In this document: positions 29,467-37,707 of the stretch, piece after piece
Position numbering within the stretch: the stretch's first letter is position 1
How the letters are laid out: each line of letters opens with the position of its first letter
NCBI GenBank assembly: GCA_037414955.1
Contig: JBBEWH010000039.1
Location: 1 to 64,000, forward strand
DNA length: 64,000 nucleotides
Direction: 5' to 3'
Source of the DNA: Phytohabitans sp037414955
GTDB lineage: Bacteria; Actinomycetota; Actinomycetes; Mycobacteriales; Micromonosporaceae
Notes under the pieces: generated by a model
Told to the model about the DNA's origin: nothing
What the model saw: only the letters and a program-made list of their open reading frames with translations
The model's database searches: none
Made by a program: the position numbers and the translations under genes

Positions 29467-30279
29467 TCAGATCGGTCCGATGCCGGGTGACGAGAGTCGT
29501 TCCAGCAGGTCGTCGTGGAGTTTTCCATTGGTCGCGACCGCGCTGCCGCCGCCGGGTCCGGGGTGCCCGTCCAGGTCCGTGAACGTGCCGCCGGCCTCGG
29601 TGACGATCGGCACCAGCGCCGCGAGGTCCCACAGCGACAGCTCGGGCTCCACCATGGCGTCGACCGCACCCTCGGCGACGAGCATGTAGCCATAAAAATC
29701 GCCGTACGCCCGGTTGCGCCAGGTCTGCCGGATTATCTGCAGCATCGCGCCCAGCCGGCCGTTCTCCTCCCAGCCGCGCAGGTCGGCGTAGCAGAAGCTG
29801 GCATCGGCGAGCCGGGACACACCCGACACCTTGATCGGGCTGGCCGCGGCGGTGTGCCGCCCGGCGTACGCCCCATGTCCGGTCGCCGCCCACCAGCGGC
29901 GGCCGAGCGCCGGCGCGGACACCAGCCCGACGACCGGCTGGTCCCCTTCCATGAGGGCGATCAGGGTGGCCCAGATCGGCACCCCGCGGATGAAGTTCTT
30001 GGTGCCGTCGATCGGGTCGATCACCCACTGCCGGGTACCCGGGCCGGCCGCCGCCGCGGTGACGCCGAACTCCTCGCCGAGCACGCCGTCGCGCGGGCGG
30101 GTGCGGGCGAGCGTCGCGCGCAGCGCGCGCTCGACGGCGGTGTCCGCGTCGGAGACCGGGGTCAGGTCGGGTTTCGAGGAAACGTGCAGGTCGAGGGCCC
30201 GGAACCGCGCCATCGAGATCGAGTCGGCGGTGTCGGCGAGCACATGAGCGAGCGACATATCGTCGGCGTACCGGGCCAT
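29467..30279 (-). CDS. hisN: Histidinol-phosphatase, IMPase family
   Basis: A 270-residue inositol-monophosphatase-like enzyme. Metal-binding motifs are VLGEEFG (near residue 67), WVIDPIDGTKNF (near 86) and LSLWDLAAL (near 218). In actinobacteria this family member, encoded next to aroA and rsgA, serves as histidinol-phosphatase for histidine synthesis; the assignment rests on that context. ATG 30279 gives the typical MARYADD N-terminus. It is separated by 21 bp from rsgA. Confidence 0.88.
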   Translation of the reverse strand: MARYADDMSLAHVLADTADSISMARFRALDLHVSSKPDLTPVSDADTAVERALRATLARTRPRDGVLGEEFGVTAAAAGPGTRQWVIDPIDGTKNFIRGVPIWATLIALMEGDQPVVGLVSAPALGRRWWAATGHGAYAGRHTAAASPIKVSGVSRLADASFCYADLRGWEENGRLGAMLQIIRQTWRNRAYGDFYGYMLVAEGAVDAMVEPELSLWDLAALVPIVTEAGGTFTDLDGHPGPGGGSAVATNGKLHDDLLERLSSPGIGPI

Positions 30280-30300
30280 GGCCGGGACGCTATCAACATC

Positions 30301-31308
30301 TCATTCGATATCCCCGGCGCGGGAGGCCAGTAATCGGCGATAGGACGCCAGCCGGCGCGGGTCGGCGTGGCCGTCCGCCACCCAGTGGTCGAGTGCGCAC
30401 TCTTCGTCAGCGGGCGTGTGTTCGCAGTTCGGCGGGCATTCGACCGTGCCCTCGACGAGATCGGAAAAGCCGTGCAGCAGGCTGTTGGCGGACACGTGCG
30501 CCAGCCCGAAGCTGCGGATCCCGGGCGTGTCGATGATCCAGCTCGGCCGGCGGACGGGCAGGCGCAGGGCGACCGCGCTGGTCGAGGTGTGCCGGCCCTT
30601 GCCCACCGCGCTGACCGCGCCCACCGCCCGGGCGGCGTCCGGCACCAGCCGGTTGACCAAGGTGGACTTGCCGACGCCCGAGTGGCCGACGAGCACCGAG
30701 ATCCGGCTGGTGAGCGCATTGCGCAGGTCGTCGGGGTCGGCGTCCGGCCGGCACAGCACGTACGGCAGGTCCAGCTCGGTGTAGTAGTCCAGGACCGCGT
30801 CCGGCGCGGCCAGGTCCGCCTTCGTGAGGCACAGCAGCGGCTCGATATCCGCGTCGTACGCCGCCACCAGGCACCGGTCGATGAACCCCGTGCGCGGCGG
30901 CGGGTCGGCGAGCGAGCTGACGATCACCAGCTGGTCGGCGTTGGCCACCACCACCCGTTCCAGCCGGCCCTCGGGGGTCGTGTCGTCGTCGTCGGCCGTG
31001 CGGCGCAGCACCGAGGAGCGCTCCGCGATGCGGACGATGCGGGCCAGGCTGCCGGACACGCCGGACACGTCGCCGACCAGCGCCACCCGGTCACCCACCA
31101 CCACCGACTTGCGGCCCAGCTCGCGGGCCCGCATCGCGGTGACCGGGGCGTCGTCCACCATGACCGTGTACCGGCCGCGGTCGACCGCCACCACGAACCC
31201 GTCGATCGCGTCGTCGTGGCGCGGGCGGGTGCGGGTGCGGGGGCGCGACGAGCGGGTCGGGCGGACCCGTACGTCGTCCTCGTCGTACTCCCGCCGCTTG
31301 CCCGTCAG
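30301..31308 (-). CDS. rsgA: Ribosome-associated GTPase RsgA
   Basis: A circularly permuted GTPase that matures the 30S subunit. G4 NADQLVIVS comes before G1 GHSGVGKSTLVN and G3 DTPGIRSFGL; the C-terminal zinc knuckle is seen in CPPNCEHTP. The first ATG/GTG in frame (31194) would cut the basic N-terminal region that homologues carry. The frame stays open upstream to a CTG at 31308, preceded by GGAGAAG at a suitable distance, giving KRREYDEDDVRVRP as expected. I therefore propose CTG as the start (335 residues). It begins 31 bp after aroA. Confidence 0.9.
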   Translation of the reverse strand: MTGKRREYDEDDVRVRPTRSSRPRTRTRPRHDDAIDGFVVAVDRGRYTVMVDDAPVTAMRARELGRKSVVVGDRVALVGDVSGVSGSLARIVRIAERSSVLRRTADDDDTTPEGRLERVVVANADQLVIVSSLADPPPRTGFIDRCLVAAYDADIEPLLCLTKADLAAPDAVLDYYTELDLPYVLCRPDADPDDLRNALTSRISVLVGHSGVGKSTLVNRLVPDAARAVGAVSAVGKGRHTSTSAVALRLPVRRPSWIIDTPGIRSFGLAHVSANSLLHGFSDLVEGTVECPPNCEHTPADEECALDHWVADGHADPRRLASYRRLLASRAGDIE

Positions 31309-31339
31309 CTTTCTTCTCCGCCCGCCATGTCTCCGACCG

Positions 31340-32638
31340 CTACGTCGTAGCCACCATAGAGGACCATAGTGCCGGGAACTCCGGCATCGTCTTGGACGTA
31401 CACGCCACGTCGTCGAGCTTGATGCCCGGCACGGCCAGCCCGAGCACCGCGGCGGCGTGCGCCAGCCGATGGTCGTCGTACGTCCTGAAGGTCGCGCCGC
31501 GCAGCGTGCGCGGTCGGATCTCCAGACCGTCGTGGCTCTCCGTCACGTCGGCGCCGAGGCTGGACAGCTCCTGGGCGAGCGCCGAGATCCGGTCCGTCTC
31601 GTGCCCCCGGATGTGCGCCACGCCGTGCAGCCGGGACGGCGAGTCGGCGAGCGCGGCCAGCGCGGCGAGCACCGGGGTCAGCTCGCTCACATCGGACAGG
31701 TCGGCGTCGAGGCCGTGCACCGCCCCGGTGCCGCGCACGGTCAGGCCGTCAGTGCCGAGGGTTACCTCGCCGCCCATCTCGTGCAGCAGCGCCCGGACCC
31801 GCTCGACCGGCTGTGCGCTGCTGCGCGGCCAGCCGAGCAGCGTGACCTGGCCACCGGTCACCAGCGCGGCGGCGAAGAACGGTGCCGCCCCGGACAGGTC
31901 GGGCTCGATCTCCCAGCCCCGGCCGGACAGTCGGCCCGGCTGGACGGCCCACACGTCGGGGGTGCCGTCGTCGACCGCGGCACCGGCGGCCCGCAGCATC
32001 TGCGTGGTCATCCGCAGGTGCGGCGCGGACGGCACCGGCGGGCCGACATGCCGGACCACGATGCCGCGCTCGAACGCGGCACCGGCGAGCAGCAGCCCGG
32101 AGACGAGCTGGCTGGACGCGGACGCGTCGATGACCACCTCGCCGCCGGCCACCCGGCCGGCGCCGTGCACGGTGAGCGGCAGGCTGCCGGTCGCGGACGA
32201 GTCGATGCGGACCCCGATCGAGCGCAGCGCCTCGATCAGTGGTCCGAGCGGGCGCAGCCGCGCCTGCGGGTCGCCGTCGAACGTGACCGGCCCGGCCGCC
32301 AGCCCGGCGACCGGCGGGAGGAAGCGCATCACCGTGCCGGACAGCCCCACGTCGACGTGCGCCGGCCCATGCAGTGGCCGGGGCCGGACCACCCAGCGGT
32401 TGTCGTCCATGGTGGAGACCTGGGCGCCGAGCGCGCGCAAGCCGGCGGCCATCAGCTCGGTGTCGCGGGCGCGCAGCGGTGCGCGCAGCGTGGAGGGCCC
32501 CTCGGCGATCCCGCTCAGCACGAGGGCACGGGCGGTCATCGACTTGGAGCCGGGCAGGCGCACGGTGGTGACGACCGGGTCGGTCGCGGTCGGCGCGGTC
32601 CAGGGCACGGGCGGGCGGGTCGCGGTCACGTTGGCCAC
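31340..32638 (-). CDS. aroA: 3-phosphoshikimate 1-carboxyvinyltransferase (EPSP synthase)
   Basis: A 432-residue EPSP synthase of the shikimate pathway; joins shikimate-3-phosphate and phosphoenolpyruvate. Motifs: LPGSKSMTARALVLSG (near residue 28), VGLSGTVMRFLPPVAG (near 97), a late HETDRISALAQELSSLG and the RTYDDHRLAHAAAVLGL loop. The start is GTG 32638. It heads the minus-strand operon aroA-rsgA-hisN, an order known from other actinobacteria, where it also lies near sigR-rsrA as here. Confidence 0.96.
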   Translation of the reverse strand: MANVTATRPPVPWTAPTATDPVVTTVRLPGSKSMTARALVLSGIAEGPSTLRAPLRARDTELMAAGLRALGAQVSTMDDNRWVVRPRPLHGPAHVDVGLSGTVMRFLPPVAGLAAGPVTFDGDPQARLRPLGPLIEALRSIGVRIDSSATGSLPLTVHGAGRVAGGEVVIDASASSQLVSGLLLAGAAFERGIVVRHVGPPVPSAPHLRMTTQMLRAAGAAVDDGTPDVWAVQPGRLSGRGWEIEPDLSGAAPFFAAALVTGGQVTLLGWPRSSAQPVERVRALLHEMGGEVTLGTDGLTVRGTGAVHGLDADLSDVSELTPVLAALAALADSPSRLHGVAHIRGHETDRISALAQELSSLGADVTESHDGLEIRPRTLRGATFRTYDDHRLAHAAAVLGLAVPGIKLDDVACTSKTMPEFPALWSSMVATT

Positions 32639-32712
32639 CCGTACAGTCTGCCGTCCACCAGGAGCGGCCCCTATTCACCGACACGGTCCTCCCGCTAGCC
32701 GGGATGACCCGC

Positions 32713-32774
32713 CCCCATGATCAAGGCGTCCCTCAAGTAGTTCTAACGACTTGAGGGACGCCTTGATCATGGGG
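32713..32774. repeat. Family A palindrome, full copy in a divergent spacer
   Basis: Arms extended by CCCC/GGGG; inner arm CTCAAGTAG against CGACTTGAG around TTCTAA. It lies between the starts of aroA and the SRAP gene, the only copy clearly located between two divergent genes, so here it cannot be a simple terminator. Confidence 0.9.
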
Positions 32775-32798
32775 AGGTGTGCCGTAGCGTTGGTGGGC

Positions 32799-33515
32799 AT
32801 GTGCGGCCGGTACGCGACCACGCGCGGCGCGGTGGACCTCAGCGCGCTCTTCGAGGCGTTCGACGACTCGGGTGGCGGGCTGGCGCCCGACTACAACGTC
32901 GCGCCCACCGATCCGGTGCCAATCGTCCGGATGTCACGCCGGCTCGCCGGCCGCGCGCTCTCCGTCGCGCGCTGGGGGCTGGTGCCACCCTGGGCCAAGG
33001 ACGCGCGCGGCGCCGCGCGCATGATCAACGCGCGGGCCGAGACCGTCGCCAGTTCCAACGCCTACGGTCCGTCGTTCGCCCGCCGGCGTTGCCTGGTACC
33101 GGCCGACGGATGGTACGAGTGGCTGCGCCTGCCGGACGGCCGCAAGCAGGCGTACTACATGACGCCGGCCCATGGCGGCGTGCTCGCCTTCGCCGGGATC
33201 TGGACGCCGTGGGGCGACGGGCTCACCTGCTCGGTGATCACCACGGCCGCGATCGGCGACCTGGCGCTGGTGCACGACCGCATGCCGCTGCTGCTGCCGT
33301 GGCGGCGCTGGGCCGGTTGGCTGGCCGGCGGCGGCGAGCCGGACGAATTGTTGACCGCGCCGCCGGACGAGTTCCTCGCCGAGTTGGAGATCCGTCCGGT
33401 GGGACCGGCGGTCGGCGACGTGCGCAACGACGGCCCCGAACTCGTGGCGCGGATACCCGGCGGCCAGCCGCCCGGCGCCCCGCCCGAACAACCGATCGAA
33501 CTGACCCTCTTTTAA
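32799..33515 (+). CDS. SRAP-domain protein (HMCES/YedK family)
   Basis: A 238-residue SOS-response-associated peptidase. These proteins cross-link to abasic sites in single-stranded DNA through Cys2, which must follow the removed initiator Met. ATG 32799 gives MCGRYATT, so it is the right start; a longer frame upstream is repeat translation. Other active residues are seen: Asn in DYNVAPTD, Glu in GWYEWLRL and His in LVHDRMPLLL. Confidence 0.93.
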   Translation: MCGRYATTRGAVDLSALFEAFDDSGGGLAPDYNVAPTDPVPIVRMSRRLAGRALSVARWGLVPPWAKDARGAARMINARAETVASSNAYGPSFARRRCLVPADGWYEWLRLPDGRKQAYYMTPAHGGVLAFAGIWTPWGDGLTCSVITTAAIGDLALVHDRMPLLLPWRRWAGWLAGGGEPDELLTAPPDEFLAELEIRPVGPAVGDVRNDGPELVARIPGGQPPGAPPEQPIELTLF

Positions 33516-33811
33516 CTCATCGGAAACAATTCCTCATGATCAAGGCGTCCCTCAAGTAGTTCTAACGACTACAGGGACGCCTTGATCATGAGGATTGACC
33601 TTCGTGACGCTATGGAGCGCTCCCAACACGGGGAGAACCCCTTTGTCGGTCTCGTGGTGAAACGTCGGCTAGCCGTTCGGGCAATATCGATGCAACCCCT
33701 TGAATCCGGGAGTCCAAGTGCGATAGAACACAGCGCCGGTAGGGTATCGATTCGCACCGGGCGAATCGACTGACGCCAATGTATCGCCGGTCCCACGGGG
33801 GAGGTGGGGAG
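33516..33811. other. Spacer upstream of the WhiB gene
   Basis: The 296-bp spacer holds a family A copy directly after the SRAP gene and then about 200 bp without repeats or frames, presumably the WhiB promoter. The start-proximal GGAGGTGGGGAG is the ribosome binding site. Confidence 0.5.
33532..33593. repeat. Family A palindrome with mismatched (chimaeric) arms
   Basis: Left inner arm CTCAAGTAG, right inner arm CGACTACAG; outer arms CCTCATGATC and GATCATGAGG pair. The same mismatch of subtypes as in the copy at 10990. Confidence 0.9.
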
Positions 33812-34213
33812 ATGACACGGGCGCGGACGCCACGCCCGCAGGAAGTTGCCGCCGCACGCCATGATCCGCGTTTGCTGCGGGCCATGACCGAGGGGCACGA
33901 GGGAGAGGCCTGGCGCACCCGAGGCGTGTGCCAGAGCGTCGACCCGGAGACGTTTTTCCCGGCGCCGAGCGAGCCGGCCGACGCGGCGGTGGCGCTGTGC
34001 CGCACCTGCGACGTGCAGGGGCCGTGCCTCGCCTGGGCGCTGGAGGTGGGCGACTGTCACGGCGTGTGGGGCGCCACGACGCCGCGCGAGCGCCGAGCGA
34101 TGCTGGTGGCCTGGCGGGGCAGGGTGCAGCGCGACGGCGAGCCGGTCGAGGTGACCGTGGGCCCGCCGGTCCGCGATCGCCTGTTGAGCCTGGTGCCAGC
34201 CCACAGCCGCTAA
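33812..34213 (+). CDS. WhiB-family transcriptional regulator
   Basis: A 133-residue WhiB-like iron-sulfur protein. The four cluster cysteines are visible in TRGVCQSVD, ALCRTCDVQGPCLAWAL (C-x2-C-x5-C), followed by the G[VI]WG turn as HGVWGATTPRERR. These small proteins sense redox state or NO and bind the main sigma factor. ATG 33812 is supported by GGAGGT 7 bases upstream; an ATG at 33779 is less likely. The C-terminal tail is longer than that of WhiB1 (the gene at 53.5 kb). Confidence 0.9.
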   Translation: MTRARTPRPQEVAAARHDPRLLRAMTEGHEGEAWRTRGVCQSVDPETFFPAPSEPADAAVALCRTCDVQGPCLAWALEVGDCHGVWGATTPRERRAMLVAWRGRVQRDGEPVEVTVGPPVRDRLLSLVPAHSR

Positions 34214-34214
34214 C

Positions 34215-34272
34215 CCATGATCAAGGCGTCCTTGTCGTCGTTAGAACCACGTGAGGGACGCCCTGATCATGG
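34215..34272. repeat. Family A palindrome, diverged copy
   Basis: Outer arms CCATGATCAAGGCGTCC and GGGACGCCCTGATCATGG pair, but the inner left TTGTCGTCG and inner right CCACGTGAG do not. It is probably another recombined or decayed copy, between the WhiB and hydrolase genes. Confidence 0.8.
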
Positions 34273-34283
34273 AGGATGGGTAG

Positions 34284-34904
34284 GTGTTGGCCCAGCGTCG
34301 TGAGATCGCCACCCCGCGCGGCCTGGCCCGCGTCGATGTGACGCCGGCCCCCGGCCGCCGGCGCGCGGCCAGCCTGCTCGCGCTCGGCCACGGCGCGGGT
34401 GGCGACGTCGACGCGCCGGACCTGGTCGCGCTGCGCGACGCCGCACGCGCCGCGCACGTCACCGTGGCGCTGGTCACCCAGCCATACCGGGTGGCCGGTC
34501 GCCGCGCGCCGGCACCGGCGGGCCATCTCGACGAGGCGTGGCGCGCGGTGATCGAGGCGCTCGGTGACGTGGCGAGGAGTGTCCCGCTCGTCGTCGGTGG
34601 CCGGTCGAGCGGCGCGCGGGTCGCCTGCCGCACGGCGCGCTCCGTGGGCGCGGCGGGCGTGCTCGCGCTCGCGTTTCCGCTGCATCCGCCGGGTCGGCCG
34701 GAGCGTTCCCGCGCCGACGAGTTGACCACCGGCGTGCCCACGCTGGTGCTGAACGGTGACCGCGACCCGTTCGGCGTGCCCGAGGGCGGGCCCGGCGTGC
34801 GGGTCGAGGTGCTGCCCGGCGAGCGGCACGACCTCCGCCGCGACCCGGCCCGCACGGCGCACCTCGCCGTCGACTGGCTCCGCGAGCACGGCTGGGCACG
34901 CTAA
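34284..34904 (+). CDS. Alpha/beta hydrolase (TEX30/KANL3-like)
   Basis: A 206-residue small alpha/beta hydrolase. The nucleophile elbow is GGRSSGA (Ser near residue 113), an early LALGHGAGGD loop may form the oxyanion hole, the Asp lies in VLNGDRDPFG and the His in PGERHDL. Relatives are annotated as dienelactone-hydrolase-like or TEX30 proteins; substrate unknown. GTG 34284 follows GGAGG by about 9 bases. Confidence 0.82.
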   Translation: MLAQRREIATPRGLARVDVTPAPGRRRAASLLALGHGAGGDVDAPDLVALRDAARAAHVTVALVTQPYRVAGRRAPAPAGHLDEAWRAVIEALGDVARSVPLVVGGRSSGARVACRTARSVGAAGVLALAFPLHPPGRPERSRADELTTGVPTLVLNGDRDPFGVPEGGPGVRVEVLPGERHDLRRDPARTAHLAVDWLREHGWAR

Positions 34905-34921
34905 CCCCACCCGCATCGCCC

Positions 34922-34937
34922 ATGCCCTGATCATGAG
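34922..34937. repeat. Family A palindrome, right half only
   Basis: GCCCTGATCATGAGG after the hydrolase gene is the outer right arm of family A without a partner. Confidence 0.6.
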
Positions 34938-34961
34938 GGAGGTCACGGGGAGGTCACGATC

Positions 34962-34987
34962 GGAATGCCGGGGGTGGGGGCGGCGTT
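34962..34987 (+). promoter_or_regulatory. SigR-type promoter of sigR
   Basis: GGAAT (34962-34966) and GTT (34985-34987) are separated by exactly 18 bases, matching the consensus GGGAAT-N18/19-GTT recognised by SigR of Streptomyces and SigH of mycobacteria. It lies just upstream of sigR, so the gene is predicted to drive its own transcription under thiol stress. Confidence 0.75.
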
Positions 34988-35195
34988 TAACCGACCGGAG
35001 AAGCCAGCAGAAGGGGCTGATGGAGTGGCAAACGGCCTGGTACGTGACGACCGCGACGCCGAGCGGGTGCGCCGCCTGCTCGACGCGCCCGAGTGGCCCG
35101 CGGTGCCGTCCGTCGATCCGGGCGGAGCACGACCTTCCCATCCCGACCCGGGGGCGCTGCGCGTATCCTCGGCGGGACAGTCAAGGGGGGTTCGG

Positions 35196-35810
35196 TTGAC
35201 CCAACCGGAGAGGGCGGACGAGCGGCGGGCGCGCTTCGAGCGCGACGCGCTGCCGTTCGTCGACCAGTTGTACGCCGCGGGCCTGCGCATGACGAGGAAC
35301 CCGGCGGATGCCGAAGACCTCGTGCAGGAGACGTTCCTGAAGGCGTTCGCGGCGTTCCACCAGTTCGAAGAGGGCACCAACCTCAAGGCCTGGCTGTATC
35401 GGATCCTGACGAACACCTATATCAACTCTTACCGGCGTCGCCAGCGCCAGCCGGTGCAGGCGCCCACCGAGGAGATCACCGACTGGCAGCTCGCCGAAGC
35501 CGAGTCGCACACGTCCAGCGGGCTGAAGTCCGCCGAGACCGAGGCGCTCGAGCGGCTGCCGGACAGTGACATCAAAGAGGCCCTGCAGCAGTTGCCGGAG
35601 GAGTTCCGGCTCGCTGTCTACCTCGCCGACGTCGAGGGCTTCTCCTATAAGGAGATCGCCGACATCATGGGCACGCCGATCGGCACCGTGATGTCCCGCC
35701 TGCACCGCGGCCGGCGCAACTTGCGCAAGCTGCTGGAGCGCTACGCTGCCGAACGAGGCTGGTCACGCAGCCCGTCGTCCGACACCGCAACAGCTCGCCA
35801 GGAGGTGTGA
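35196..35810 (+). CDS. sigR: ECF sigma factor SigR (thiol-oxidative stress)
   Basis: A 204-residue SigR/SigH sigma factor. Region 2 shows LYAAGLRMTRNPADAEDLVQ and GTNLKAWLYRILTNTYINSY; region 4 shows LPEEFRLAVYLADVEGFSYK and GTVMSRLHRGRRNLRKLL. TTG 35196 is chosen because an AAGGGGGG site ends 5 bases upstream and homologues start LTQPERADE here. The frame stays open upstream to 34965. A GTG at 35025, preceded by GAAGGGG, would add 57 residues, close to the unstable long form SigR' of Streptomyces (55 residues), and it lies downstream of the SigR-type promoter. The stop overlaps the SD region of rsrA. Confidence 0.95.
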   Translation: MTQPERADERRARFERDALPFVDQLYAAGLRMTRNPADAEDLVQETFLKAFAAFHQFEEGTNLKAWLYRILTNTYINSYRRRQRQPVQAPTEEITDWQLAEAESHTSSGLKSAETEALERLPDSDIKEALQQLPEEFRLAVYLADVEGFSYKEIADIMGTPIGTVMSRLHRGRRNLRKLLERYAAERGWSRSPSSDTATARQEV

Positions 35811-35815
35811 CAACC

Positions 35816-36100
35816 GTGAGTTGCGGTGAACCACACGAGACCGACTGTTCGGATGTGCTCAACGAGGTCTACCTCTACCTCGACCTGGAGTGCGCCGATG
35901 ACCGCCGCGATCTGATCCGCCAGCACCTCGACGAGTGCTCGCCGTGCCTTCGGGAGTTCGGCATCGAGCAGGAGGTCAAGGCGCTGGTCGCCCGGAGCTG
36001 CGGCGACGAGCGGGCCCCGTCCGAGCTGCGCGAGCGGCTGCGGCTGCGGCTGTCCGAGCTCGTCTTCGAGGCCGACAGCCGGGAATACCTGCCGGACTGA
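35816..36100 (+). CDS. rsrA: Zinc-binding redox anti-sigma factor RsrA
   Basis: A 94-residue anti-sigma factor that binds SigR in the reduced state and releases it on disulfide formation. It has the H-x3-C-x2-C motif as HLDECSPC (near residue 38) and extra cysteines near the N-terminus (MSCGEPHETDC) and later (ARSCGDE), as in Streptomyces RsrA. GTG 35816 gives the expected MSCGEPHETD start, 10 bases after GGAGG; a GTG at 35807 sits too close to that site. Confidence 0.95.
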   Translation: MSCGEPHETDCSDVLNEVYLYLDLECADDRRDLIRQHLDECSPCLREFGIEQEVKALVARSCGDERAPSELRERLRLRLSELVFEADSREYLPD

Positions 36101-36123
36101 CCGCGGCCGATTAGGGCTGACGA

Positions 36124-37554
36124 GTGAGCGTCACCCGGCGGCCATCTTCCGTTCGCCTGGACGTTCTAGCGTGCCCGCCTGTGAGACGCCCCGCAGCGAT
36201 ACTCGTCGGCCTGGTCGTCGGGTTCTTCGCCGCCCGGCTCGTCATCGTGCTCACCGGCACGGTGTTCACCTCGTTCGACACGTTTTCCTACGCGTACCGG
36301 GATGACCCGGCCTTCGACCGCGGCGCGCTCGTGTCGTTCACGGGCCACGCGCCGCGGCTCTGGGGTGTCCCGCTGTTCTACGCGCTCTTCCCCGGCGACC
36401 TGAGCCGGGCGGTCGGGCAGTGGGCGGTCGGCACGGTCGCGTGGGCGCTGCTGGCCTGGGCGCTGTGGACGTGCCTGCGCCACCCCATCGCCCGCACGGT
36501 GGCGGCCGCTGGCGTGCTCCTGCTGGGCCTGCTGCCGCAGGTGACGAACTGGGACTTCGCGATCCTCTCCGAGTCGCTGTCGATCTCGCTCGGCGTGGCC
36601 ACGCTCGCGCTGGCGCTGCTGTGGGGGCGTACCGGCTCGCCCTGGCTCGTGGCCGGGACGGTGGTCGCCGGGGTCTGGTGGACGTTCACCCGGCCGGACG
36701 CCCGGGTGTACACCCTGCTGATGGTCGCGGCCCTCGCCGTGGTCGCGTGGCGGCGTCCGCGCCTGCGGCGCGGCGCCCTGGTGGGTGCGGCCGCGCTGGC
36801 CGTCGCCGTCGGCTGGGGTACGGCGATCGCGCCCGCGGTCGACGAGACGTACGCCCGGTACAGCGCCACGCCGCAGGTGCGCCACGAGGAGGGCCTGATG
36901 GTCTTCCGGCTGCGCCTGCACGTGTTTCCGGACCCGGAGGTGAAGGCGCTGTTCGAGCGGGAGTTCGGGATGCCGTCCTGCCCGGCGATGGAGCAGATCG
37001 CGGCCGGGTCGTCGTGGCAGACCGCGAAGTTCGCCGAGGCCTACGCGGGCTGCCCGGCGATGAAGGCGTGGGGCGAGCGGAACGCGGGCGACGTCTGGCG
37101 GCGGTACGCGCTCACCGCGCCCGGCACGTTCGCCCGCCAGACCGAGGGAGTGCTCACGCTCTCGCTGGCCGGCGCCGACTACGCCAAGACCACGCCGATC
37201 GTGCCGGCACCCGCCCGCACGCTGGTGTTTCCGCCACGCGACTGGGTGCTGCCGGTGCTGGGCGTCGCGCTGCTACTCGCCGCGGGCGCGCTCATCGTGA
37301 GCCGGGCGCTCCGCAGGCGGGCCGGCTTGGTCTTCGCCGGAGCGGCGCTGACGGCCGCGTCGGCGGCCAGCCTGGCCGCGGGCATCTGGTACGGCGCCGG
37401 CGAGTACTGGCGGTTCGGCATCCAGGAGGCGATCGGCCTGCGGCTGGCGGTGCTGGTCATGCTTGTCACCGCCCTGGACGCGGCGCTGACCCGCCAAGAG
37501 CGTCAGCCCTTGGCGGATCAAGGCCTAGCTCAGGAGTTGGGGCGCTTGCCGTGA
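36124..37554 (+). CDS. Polytopic membrane protein, possible GT-C glycosyltransferase
   Basis: A 476-residue protein with about ten hydrophobic helices. The first external loop has DTFSYAYRDDPAF, and a later loop DFAILSESLSISLG; acidic first loops and E-S-L motifs recall GT-C lipid-linked sugar transferases, but I would not assign a function. A middle extracytoplasmic region carries several cysteines (MPSCPAMEQ, AGCPAMKAW) that may form disulfides. GTG 36124 or GTG 36181 could be the start. The last 25 bp overlap the convergent bL37 gene. Confidence 0.7.
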   Translation: MSVTRRPSSVRLDVLACPPVRRPAAILVGLVVGFFAARLVIVLTGTVFTSFDTFSYAYRDDPAFDRGALVSFTGHAPRLWGVPLFYALFPGDLSRAVGQWAVGTVAWALLAWALWTCLRHPIARTVAAAGVLLLGLLPQVTNWDFAILSESLSISLGVATLALALLWGRTGSPWLVAGTVVAGVWWTFTRPDARVYTLLMVAALAVVAWRRPRLRRGALVGAAALAVAVGWGTAIAPAVDETYARYSATPQVRHEEGLMVFRLRLHVFPDPEVKALFEREFGMPSCPAMEQIAAGSSWQTAKFAEAYAGCPAMKAWGERNAGDVWRRYALTAPGTFARQTEGVLTLSLAGADYAKTTPIVPAPARTLVFPPRDWVLPVLGVALLLAAGALIVSRALRRRAGLVFAGAALTAASAASLAAGIWYGAGEYWRFGIQEAIGLRLAVLVMLVTALDAALTRQERQPLADQGLAQELGRLP

Positions 37555-37604
37555 TTGGCGGCGCTTTTCTTCCGTGCCTTCTTCTTGCGGGACTTCTTGG
37601 CCAT
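37530..37604 (-). CDS. 50S ribosomal protein bL37
   Basis: A 24-residue basic protein: it starts MAKKSRKKKARKK and ends with NHGKRPNS. This matches the tiny actinobacterial large-subunit protein bL37 known from mycobacterial ribosomes, whose C-terminus NHGKRPN is the hallmark. The ATG at 37604 is preceded by AGGGAGGGC, a good ribosome binding site. Length, composition, stop and SD all agree. Its 3' end overlaps the 3' end of the membrane protein gene on the other strand by 25 bp. Confidence 0.9.
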   Translation of the reverse strand: MAKKSRKKKARKKSAANHGKRPNS

Positions 37605-37707
37605 GTGCCCTCCCTGTCGCTACTGGATGACCGGATAACCGGGACGATGGTAGTCGGTGGCCCATGATTGGATACGGTCACACACACCGCACAAGGAGGA
37701 CCCGGGG

